The notes beneath the pieces were generated by a model. That model was not told the origin of the DNA. It did no database searches and saw only the letters and a program-made list of their open reading frames with translations. Shown piece after piece: positions 56,063 through 64,000 of a DNA stretch of 64,000 nucleotides. Both the position numbers and the translations under genes were made by a program. The stretch is from Nemertoderma westbladi. Lineage: Eukaryota > Xenacoelomorpha > Nemertodermatida > Nemertodermatidae. Location: assembly GCA_032718475.1 (NCBI GenBank), contig JAUCBJ010009114.1, forward strand, positions 54,352-118,351. Reading direction: 5' to 3'. Position 1 is the stretch's first letter; every line of letters starts with the position of its first letter.

Positions 56063-57690
56063 TGAATCACCTATAAATTGGCGGTATTTCCGGTATGTGC
56101 TTTGTAATCTGCTGTGTAATCTCTGTCTAATCTTTGTAATCTTTATGTGATTTTGCCTGTATGTTTCTGTATTTTCTGCTTTTCAATTATTCTTGCAATA
56201 ATTCGCTAATTTGTAATTTCGACTGATTTCTTGGTGTGTTTCTCAATCAATCCCAATGATTACTGCTAATTACAATCGGAACTATGATTTCTACCCTTTA
56301 GTAAATGGTTCTATGTAATTCTTTTCGATGCAATAATCCCACGGGATTTCCTTAGACTGTCAGACTTTGTGATTGCATGCGCCGTTACGGTAGCTACCCA
56401 TTAGATGGAGGGCTGAGGTACCGGTAGGCGCGGCGGGCGCATCGGGGGGTTAGCGACGAAGGGAGTGCGGAGGATTCAAAGGCAAGCAACGCTGGCGGGG
56501 GGTCACCGTTGCGGTCGGGCAGTTAGCATTGTAGAGTGAAGACCGCTCGCTGGTACAGTAATTAGGGGGCTGATGATCCAGATTTTGTCTCTATTTTGTA
56601 GTATTAGGGGGGCAGGAATCGGGTTAATTAGGAAGTCTTAGATGTACCCGGGAGAGGCCTTCGTACTTCACGTTGCGAACTGCATTGTAGACTGCATCGC
56701 AAACTACGTTGCGAACTGTAGATTGCGAGTTGTGAACTGTGAATTGCTGACTGCTGATTGTGAATTGTACATTAGGAACTATAATTGGTAAGTATTAATT
56801 ATTGATTTACGCTGATTGGTATGTTGCTAAAGTGTGCCTAATAGATCATGAATGCTTAGATAGGCGCCCTTTTTCCTTTGATTGATTTCTATTTCTTAGT
56901 TTACGATAAATAATTACTGATATTGAATTGAATTACTGATAATACAGTATTTAGGCTGTTACTAGTGCAACCCGTTGTGTAATAAATTAGAATTACGCTT
57001 TCTGGAACACTTAGTAATTAGTACGCTGTTTCATATTTGTGACTGTAATTAATTAGTAAAATTAAGAATTTGTACGCAGCATAGCGGAGAGTAGTTAAGG
57101 TAATAATTTGGAGTACCGTAAACTATTCACGCTGGGCGGTTATTTGAAATTAGCGGGCAATAAGTTAGATCGCAGTATCCAGTACACAGAACGCAGTAGT
57201 AAATTGCTGGCCTAAAGCCAGCCGAAGGCAAGTTTAGTCCCATAGTAGGTATCAGTCCCTGATAAAACACTGTACCTCTTTTGATTATTTAAATATTCTC
57301 ACATTCACATATTCCGTTAGGGAACCCCAGTATTTGCGATTAGAAAAGACGCGGTTATTAGCGTGTTTTAACAGTAAGATTAGGCCATAAGAATATACTC
57401 TGGAGTGTAAAGCCTCTCATACTCGTTTTAAGTAAGCTTAGGGAGCCGATTCGGGTTTATTGTTTTGGTTATTCCCGCGTGGCTCATATGTTCGAACAGT
57501 TAGCTCTCTATCGAGCGATCGGTAGAGAAAGGAAGAAGCGATTAGCAGGAGCCGTAGAAAATTTGTAAAATATATTAGCGGACGGCAGGTTAGCGCCATC
57601 CAACGGTAAGTAGCGGTTTTGTATTTGGCAGCCCTACAGTAGTAATAGCACGCTCCTGATCACCCCTGTTTAACAGTAGAGCAGTCTTTG
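56063..57690. other. Non-coding region with a GC-rich segment
   Basis: Bases 56,390-56,560 are markedly GC- and CpG-rich in an AT-rich setting. A tataaatt lies at about 56,072. Bases 56,670-56,770 are a degenerate tandem of words like ttgcgaactg. A strong donor-like aacggtaagtag occurs at about 57,595 on the plus strand, and a short frame starting MFEQLALYRAIGRERKKRL (about 57,488) stops after 26 codons. This could be an LTR and leader of an unrecognised element, or a plus-strand promoter and 5' leader. I cannot decide, and no downstream coding partner is visible. Confidence 0.35.
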
Positions 57691-57694
57691 TGTC

Positions 57695-57700
57695 TTTATT
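57695..57700 (-). promoter_or_regulatory. Candidate poly(A) signal of the Stealth gene
   Basis: AATAAA on the minus strand lies about 124 bases past the stop codon at 57,824-57,826. Distance and strand fit the Stealth-family gene. It is a short motif, so chance occurrence is possible. Confidence 0.4.
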
Positions 57701-57823
57701 GGTTAGGCAGGGACCCGCTAGTTTAACAGTATTATTATCTATACTTTACTAAATAAATGTATTCAATATTTAAAATTTTAATGGTAACAAAAATAATAAA
57801 TTCCAATTGCAATTACTATACTA

Positions 57824-59225
57824 CTATTGCAACAGTTCAAACTGGGACGGTTTTGGGTAAAGAGTCCCCAAGAGATCCCTCACAATTCCCCTCACAATGT
57901 GGGCATTGGGGTTGTTTTGATCGACGCCATCATTGATACAAATAAACTTCTTAGTGTGACGACGGAGTTCGTCCATCTGTTTAATTGTATTGGCAACGCT
58001 GTTTGTTATGTACACATATTGCTCTTGGTAGGCTGACATGGCTTCGAACTGATATTTATTGCGTCTGCTGTATATAGAGGATTTACTTATCATCAACAGG
58101 AGAGGTTTACATGAAAGGAATACTTCTTTAGATACTGTTCGGCTGGTTGAGTTGCTGTCCTTGTCTAACTGCAGCGATTTCTCTGTGTTACTTTCAATGC
58201 AGTCGGATATGAAATTCTCCATTTCAGTTAAACTGGAGTTTGATAGCGGTATTGGGTAAAGCCTGCTTGTGAGCACTCTCAACTCTCTGTTGGATAGCAC
58301 CCCGGAGTCGTCTGTGTCGAGATTATCAAAAACTTGGCTAAAATCAAGTTCCACTTTGGCATCCATCAGATAGTTGAAGTAGGAGAAGGCAAATTGCATA
58401 TCTTCATCGTGACGTAGTTTATGGGAAGCTGTTTTAAGGAATTCTTTATGAAAGATTTCATGTAGTTCCTCTATAATTAGTTTATTAACAAAAACCGGCA
58501 CGTGGGTTGATATGAAACGGTCCTTGCGCCCAAACATCTTATTATACAATTCATTGACATACATCAAACTATTAATGAAATTGCCGAATGGGAGTTTTTG
58601 CATACGTTCATGCACGACAGTCACTGTCATGTATATAAGTGTTCCATTGGTTCTTGTGATGAAGTCTGAGGGCCAGATTGGTGCACCAAACATAAAATTA
58701 TCGTTGAGGTAGAGGAAGTTCTCGGAGATACCCGGAATGCGATGAAGTTGAGACTCTATGGCGGGGGAGCCGAAAGTGGGAAGATTCGACTTGTTCGCAA
58801 ATATCTCTTTGTGAGTTACTATGGTAACCCGGGGATTGCTAAGGTTCAACCAGTATGGGAGTTGCCCATTGGTCACGATGTAAATGTGTCGAAGCCACGG
58901 GGCATACAGGTCAACAGAACGTAGGGAGTATCGCAACTCCTCGTTGTCATAAAAACGGGTGGAACTTGTGCGATCGTCGAGGTGGGATTGGTCACTCCTC
59001 ACCCTCCCTTCCGTGTTCATCTCCCGTTCCAATTCCCTTCGGACTTTCTCCAATTTGACTAACATATCAGGGTCTGAACCATTCACCCAGGTGTAGACTA
59101 AGTCTACAGGAAACAGTTTGTCAAGATGTGAGTCATTCATCCTTGTGCTGACTAACTTGTCGCTTAACAGTTTTGTGGGATTTGAGACATTCTCCCAAGA
59201 GTATACGTACAAAGGTAACAAGTGA
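57824..59225 (-). pseudogene. Stealth-family GlcNAc-1-phosphotransferase-like protein, main part (GNPTAB-like)
   Basis: A continuous 465-codon frame holds all four Stealth regions. CR1 is DLVYTWVNGSDP (residues 40-51) and CR2 is about 89-195 (RFYDNEELRYSLRSVD, IVTNGQLPYWL, LPTFGSPAIESQLHR, YLNDNFMFG). CR3 is about 212-282 (ending KLRHDEDMQFAFSYF) and CR4 is about 427-464 (ICINDGVDQNN to PSQFEL). A canonical EF-hand loop, DTDDSGVLSNRE, lies at 302-313. The closest known protein is the alpha/beta subunit of the Golgi enzyme that starts mannose-6-phosphate tagging of lysosomal hydrolases. Compared with human GNPTAB (1,256 residues), the Notch-repeat and DMAP-binding spacer between CR2 and CR3 is absent, and so is the C-terminal membrane segment. 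It is intronless. A TTG, not an ATG, begins the frame at 59,221, because the true 5' end lies beyond an inserted transposon (61,090-61,216). The first internal ATG, at 59,140, would give a soluble 438-residue form. Function is uncertain. Confidence 0.85.
59218..59225. repeat. Target-site duplication, left copy
   Basis: The sequence acaagtga immediately precedes the left terminal inverted repeat and is identical to 61,090-61,097. The length of 8 bp is diagnostic of the hAT superfamily. Confidence 0.9.
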
Positions 59226-61089
59226 CAGTGCCGGATTAACCTTAAGGCATATAAGGCACGTGCCTTAGGGCCAGCTGAAAATACGGGCCATTTTTTCTCA
59301 GCAAGTCATTCTTGTGAAAAAAATATTTTTATCTGAAAAGTCCCCATTTTTTCTCACTAAAATTTTTAGAAAACAGAGCAAGAAAGTGCATCTTTCGACT
59401 ACTTTCTATCCCTAAATTTCTGATAGAATGTGCACAATTCTAGCTCAGTCGACCGACAGGTGCTGTGTTATTAGTTCAAGACCTGATGGCAGGGAAATAA
59501 TAAAACATGGGCAGGAAAACTTTAAAGTGCTAATTATGAACAATGGAGAATTTAATTTTATTTATTTGTGAGGAATTATTTGTAGTTATGCACTGAAACG
59601 TTCTAGAACAACCTAATAATGACGCGGTGACATACTGGAATACTGTACATAGTAAATGTATGGCGTGGAGATATGGTAAGTGCGAAATTACTTTTTTTTA
59701 CCGGAAACGAGTTTTATAAATACATGAAATATAGGCCCTAATAGATAAAAAAAGAGGATAAATTAGTTGTAGATAAAATAGTTGTTGATAAAAAAAACGT
59801 GTCAGAAATAACTTCTTGACCCTAATTTAATTTAACCAAAATTGAGATGTTCTGCCCTCGTGTATTGAATTTAGCATTCGATGGCCTTTCCTGAAAAACC
59901 TAAAAGCATAATTAGGCAGCATAATTGAATTTGGTAAATTAAAATTAGTGACAAAAAGTACTTATTTCCAAGACTGTTTTCTATCGGAGAACATTTTTTT
60001 CTCAGCAAGTCCAAATCTAGATAAAAAATATTATATCTTTGCACAATGCACAAAGCCCACACTTTTGGTGTGTTATATTTCTCAGCAAGTCCTGTAAAGA
60101 TAAAACCGTGCAAAACCTACCCTACAGCAAATAAATAACTGATTTCCCACGATCCGATCAAAATTGCTAAATACCTACAGGAGCCAGTCAGCCTTAAGGG
60201 GGGCCAACTATAACCACACAGAAATGAAATTTTCGAAAATTTGCACAATTTTTTGTAGTTTGATAGAAGCGCTTTCATAAGATCGGTTTTCAAGATTGAA
60301 TTATTTTTTGACCTCAAAACTGCTCTTTTCAACAACATAATATATTGCTGATATTTATGACTCTCTGTATAAAACAACCTTTTTATCAGTTTGTCGATTT
60401 TGACTTTTTTTCATCACTAAATTCCTTACTACTATTTTATTTTTTACTCAATTGCTATCAAACATTATTCCAAAATGTCCAACAGCTTTAGGACTACTAT
60501 CGTTGGTTTTGTAAAACATGGCCATTTGGATCTTCTAGAGCCGATTTTGTAACAATTTTTTTGCACCTAGCTAAATTTGAAAAAACCGAACTGCTCAAAA
60601 AGTGCCATATTTTTCGAACAAACGGTTTATGAAGCTATCTATACTCAGTTTTCATAGTATATAAAATATCACAGATCATTGTGTTAAAATTTCAGAATAG
60701 TAGCTTTATAAATAAAACAAACAGCTTTGGGGTAATGGTCCCATTAATACTGTATATTAAAAATTAAAGCTTGAGAAATTCTACCAAAACAATTACACTT
60801 TTTATAGCCAAGGTTTTATAGGCATTATAGGCCGTTTCGTAATGTTACAATTCTTGATGAAAACTATTTTTGCAAAGTAGGCCTACTTATTATTAAAGTA
60901 CTTACTACTTATTTGCACCCAGTATCCAACGAAAATACTTTATATTTCCTTCGCAACATTTTCACAATTTCAGTTGTTTTTAGCAGATTTTTCTTTTGGA
61001 AGGGTTTGCGGAAAAATATAAATTTTCGGGCCATTTTTGGAAATTACTAAAATGTGCCTTAGGGCCACCAGATGCTTAATCCGGCACTG
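59226..61089. mobile_element. Non-autonomous hAT-type DNA transposon, 1,864 bp
   Basis: Terminal inverted repeats cagtgccggattaa (59,226-59,239) and ttaatccggcactg (61,076-61,089) are perfect over 14 bp and flanked by an identical 8-bp duplication. Subterminal gtgccttagggcc occurs at both ends in the same orientation. The motif tttctcagcaagtc is repeated three times inside (59,294, 59,998 and 60,078). No transposase frame was found; the interior is AT-rich with short frames only. The element would need a transposase supplied elsewhere. It is inserted in the 5' coding part of the Stealth-family gene, and the perfect duplication and terminal repeats suggest a fairly recent insertion. Confidence 0.92.
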
Positions 61090-61097
61090 ACAAGTGA
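61090..61097. repeat. Target-site duplication, right copy
   Basis: The sequence acaagtga directly follows the right terminal inverted repeat and matches 59,218-59,225. Confidence 0.9.
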
Positions 61098-61216
61098 CCA
61101 ATATTATCATAGCGTACGACTTGTGATGTGAAATATACCACAAAAGGAACAAACAATAAGAAAGCAGCCAGATATATCTTCAGCCGACGTGTTGGACTCA
61201 CTGCTACACATAACAT
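61090..61216 (-). pseudogene. 5' coding fragment of the Stealth-family gene, cut off by the hAT element
   Basis: On the minus strand an ATG at 61,216-61,214 opens a frame beginning MLCVAVSPTRRLKIYLAAF. A hydrophobic stretch at residues 14-29, preceded by Arg-Arg and Lys, suits a type II signal anchor. Codon 42 (ttg) falls in the target-site duplication. With the element and one duplicate removed, the frame runs straight into the 465-codon part, giving 506 codons with the usual order of anchor, then CR1. As the sequence stands, translation enters the transposon and stops at the TAA within its terminal repeat, four codons later. Splicing across the element is not supported by suitable signals at its ends. 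Confidence 0.82.
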
Positions 61217-63157
61217 ACGACAATGCTGCATTATTTTACAGTATCATAGGTCTAAGCAAACTAACCTTGTTCATTCAAAATTTCCTAAATTATGCCTATT
61301 TCAGAAGTTAAGAGGGTCTTTTACCACCGGCTATCAGAAAAACTGTTTATAAAGACAGCCATAGCTAGGTCTATTCACTACAGTTACTGTCAGTAGTATT
61401 TAAAATTCACCTCACGTGTCCCTCTGGACACAACCTGGAGATAATTGTCAACTGAAGTGCAAAATAACAGTTTATCATAGTCGCGGTGATGAAGACACTC
61501 TTAACTCATCGAATATTATGTAAGTTTAATTTAAGTATAATGAGCAATTGCCACACCAAGAATACGAAATAAGAAATATAAACAAAAGTTAAGGGGGGGG
61601 GGGGGGGAATAACCAAACCAAATATGTTTAAAATTGACCCCAAAATGGCTCCGTAATGGCCAAAAGTGCCTTTTTACGCCAAGGGCTATTTCGCTACCAA
61701 TATTTGTTGGAATTTGTTGAAATTTGGAATATAAGTTCAGAAGAACTCTGCATCCAATTGTTCTGAACCAATTTTGCCTCAAATGCTCTGGAGCCTTTTA
61801 AGAACAAAACGGCCCCAAAAAAGGGCTTTTTTGGAAATTAGAAATTGTAGTGAATTTGATTAACATCGTGACAGAATGAGACCAAATCAGTCATATTATC
61901 ACACCTAGCGAAGTTTTGGCCAAAACTACTGTGTAGCTGATGCCTTATTTAAAAACTTTACTCTATTTAGTAATAAGTAATGGTAGACTAAAAAATTGGT
62001 AATAATTTTTCTTCTGCAGAAAGGATTTGTCTACTGTAGTTTGTTGTATTTGAGTGTACAGTACTATATATCTGGTAACAATACCAGTTCGTAAGAATAA
62101 ATAGTTGGTAATGTTCTAGAATTTCAATGATAACTGCTTTTCCTAGGTAGCAAGAGTTCCCTCTCTTTAGAAATATAACGCAATGGATTAAAGTAGCCAT
62201 CGCATAAATGGGCTAGCAATAATGGTAAACAACGTACTGTAAGGTGAAAAGTATACAGTACTGTACTTCAATATTCATAGTTAATTAAACCCTGAAAGGC
62301 TTTGCGACGTAAAAAGGTGAAATTCTGACAAACATGCCAAACAGTATTGAATTTTAAATACGTTCTTTAAGTCAATAAAACAATCTGAATTTAATTATCT
62401 GAAAAATCTTCGTTAAAATTTAGTGAAATTTACCTATTTCCTTGCAGTGGAATTGTATGATTTTTTTGTGGATCAATAGTCAGCTTAACCCTATTACCAC
62501 TGGGACTGGGGGGGGGGGGGGGGGGGGAGATTGGCCCCTCCAAGATTATAATTGCTTTAAGGGGGGGGGGGGGGGGGGGGTACACCCTTTTGGTCCAAAC
62601 TATGTTGGTGTTTCCAAATCTGAAAACCGCTATTTAATTAATAGCTCTTTTAGTTTTCAAGTTATAACAATTTCCATTTAGGGAGACCTATCGAAATTAC
62701 TACAGTATTACTATGTATAATGAAAGGTCGATTATATCCAAATATTAATTTTATGAAATTGTCAACTTCAAAACCCTACTACGTCTACAATTTTTGAGCA
62801 ATTAGACTGAAACTCAGGTCAGGTCAGGCATTCTAGGTCATTGATCAAGAAAACTTGCCACCTCCACGCAGCATAAAGGAGGTGCCACCTGTAGCTGCAT
62901 AGACCCTCTTACTAGGGCAAATCTGGTCCTGTAACTAGGACCCCCTTCGTTCTGGGATAAGGACGCCCTTGGTCCTGGATTAACCCTATCCATACCGGGG
63001 TACTTTAGACGCTCCACCTACCGGGGGGGGGACTTTTGGGGACGTAAAGTTTGGAAGCATATAACTTTGTGTGGTGTAATGATATCACTTTAAAGTAAAA
63101 AGTTTTAGATACAAAATTTATTCCTCTATCCAAATATGCCACACACTAATGCTGAAA
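61217..63157. other. Non-coding region with long guanine runs
   Basis: No coding region is supported. The first 200-300 bases are the upstream region of the Stealth gene. Guanine runs lie at 61,593-61,607 (15 G), 62,508-62,527 (20 G), 62,561-62,580 (20 G) and 63,023-63,031 (9 G). The phrase ttaaccctat occurs at 62,485 and 62,980, each followed by an accg- or actg-type G-rich stretch. Hairpins are visible at about 62,858-62,892 (cacctcc and ggaggtg arms) and in ggtcctgtaactaggacc at about 62,924-62,942. The region looks like accumulated repeat debris. Confidence 0.5.
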
Positions 63158-63159
63158 TA

Positions 63160-64000
63160 CAGGGTCTCCCATAAAATTTGTTACTACTTGAATTTATATA
63201 ACTCCCACGTTTTTTATATCAAATTAAAGCCAATATTCTAACTTAGATTTTGGTCCGTGTTTGGAGTCACAACGTTGTTATGGAAACAAAATACAGCCAA
63301 TTGAATTCCAAAGCCAGATTTTATACATTCGTAAGTGAAGCTTCGAGGCCGTTTAAATAGGTAATGCGCTATTTGGGACCGATACATGGTCATGAATATT
63401 GCTTGTTTGTCTATGAAAGGTTAAAATTCGAGGAACGTTGGTCATAAAGTGTATTTAGTTTTGGTTATTTATTTTATACAATTTATTTTGTGCCAATATC
63501 AACATACTAACTAATCTGACAACAAATAAAGTATACAATCAATGCAATACTGTATGTATGCTTACACACACTAGCATAAATAATAAATAATGCCTGTGAC
63601 GATATAATAAACCTGGATAATTGTAATGTACTTGTAATGTAATTGAATCTAAGAGTTAGATTGATTAGACACTAGAAGTTTAATGCTATTATTGTACCGG
63701 TATCTATTTGTAAATCTCTACGTGGCCACCTCCTATTTCCTGCACTTTTTCTAGTCTACTCATCATTTCTGCAAAGGATCTCTGAAGATGGCTTTCGGTA
63801 TTCCGTTGAGGCTTCAGTAATAGCAGGACGAAGTTGGGCCAAGGATTCAATCGGTGGCTATAAACTAAGTTCTTAATGTGGCCCCATAAATAGAAATCGC
63901 AAGGTGTCAGGTCCGGGGAGCGTGGTGGCCACAGCACTGGTCCATCTCTGCCAATCCAATGTCCGTTAAAATGACAGTCCAATAATTCTAACGATAAGCC
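63160..64000 (-). mobile_element. Mariner-family element, one end, continuing past the window
   Basis: The element end cagggtctcccataaaa at 63,160 is preceded by TA (63,158-63,159), as expected for Tc1/mariner insertion, and resembles the CAGGGTGTCCCAT-type ends of invertebrate mariner-like elements. The transposase remnant at 63,704-64,000 reads towards this end, leaving a 540-bp 3' flank inside the element. The other terminus is outside the window, so the inverted repeat could not be checked. Confidence 0.65.
63704..64000 (-). pseudogene. Mariner-like transposase, C-terminal part, frameshifted
   Basis: The frame is open to the window edge and holds LLDCHFNGHWIGRDGPV followed by WPPRSPDLTPCDFYLWGH. 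The DF residues fit the third catalytic acid of a DDD-type mariner transposase. The natural C-terminal continuation SLAQLRPAITEA is found in a neighbouring frame (about 63,845-63,810). The original frame then resumes with EMMSRLEKVQEIGGGHVE, a typical end. Two compensating indels therefore corrupt about 25 residues. The apparent Met at 63,982 is a TTG inside the protein, not a start. The copy is inactive. Confidence 0.82.

Noticed and set aside
57488-57568. Start of an LTR-element gag protein (MFEQLALYRAIG...)
   Set aside because: Stops after 26 codons, with no downstream gag, protease or RT homology visible; kept only as a comment.
58059-59058. Plus-strand frames within the Stealth gene
   Set aside because: Antisense shadows of a conserved minus-strand protein.
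59226-61089. The interruption in the Stealth gene as an ordinary intron
   Set aside because: The ends are terminal inverted repeats with an 8-bp duplication, and no GT-AG pair at the boundary restores the frame.
59871-61152. Small minus-strand frames at 59.9-61.2 kb
   Set aside because: They lie within the hAT element, show no transposase or zinc-finger features, and are typical of AT-rich chance frames.
62442-62681. Glycine-rich protein
   Set aside because: The glycine runs are translations of the 20-base guanine homopolymers.

Overview
The window is nuclear DNA of an animal, probably a marine invertebrate; the phylum cannot be fixed from sequence alone. The reasons are spliced exons with GT-AG junctions, metazoan-type proteins (an SLC18B1-like transporter and a GNPTAB-like Stealth phosphotransferase), non-LTR retrotransposon and mariner and hAT debris, AT-rich spacers, and two large tandem arrays.

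Layout. Bases 1-42,642 are one uninterrupted minisatellite of about 2,030 copies of a 21-bp unit that runs off the left edge. It has higher-order structure but no gene. The 5,632-codon frame across it, and the long frames on both strands, arise because 21 is a multiple of three and the unit lacks stops in most frames. Bases 42,643-44,308 are AT-rich spacer. An intact, intronless MFS transporter gene lies at 44,309-45,592 (+), followed by a broken reverse-transcriptase fragment at about 45,989-46,645 (+). Bases 46,845-53,069 hold a small spliced gene on the minus strand, inferred here from splice signals and phase. Four exons give a 147-residue basic coiled-coil protein. Its 3.65-kb intron is almost filled by a second minisatellite (47,418-50,880, about 108 copies of 32 bp). 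Each unit of that array copies the 3' end of the upstream exon plus its splice donor, which is the most unusual structure in the window. A fold-back element (51,162-52,033) lies in another intron of the same gene.

Further right are the 3' part of a LINE (53,721-54,302), an inverted pair of tRNA-like SINE heads (54,504-54,798), and a long non-coding stretch with a GC-rich segment. Then comes a Stealth-family (GlcNAc-1-phosphotransferase-like) gene on the minus strand, 57,824-61,216. That gene is split after codon 42 by a 1,864-bp hAT-type element (59,226-61,089) with 14-bp terminal inverted repeats and a perfect 8-bp target-site duplication. Removing the element restores a continuous 506-codon frame with an N-terminal membrane anchor. 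The last 2.8 kb holds long guanine runs and the end of a degenerate mariner-family element that leaves the right edge.

The genes do not form a pathway or operon. The region is best read as a repeat-rich chromosomal segment in which satellite growth and transposons have reshaped three or four ordinary genes.
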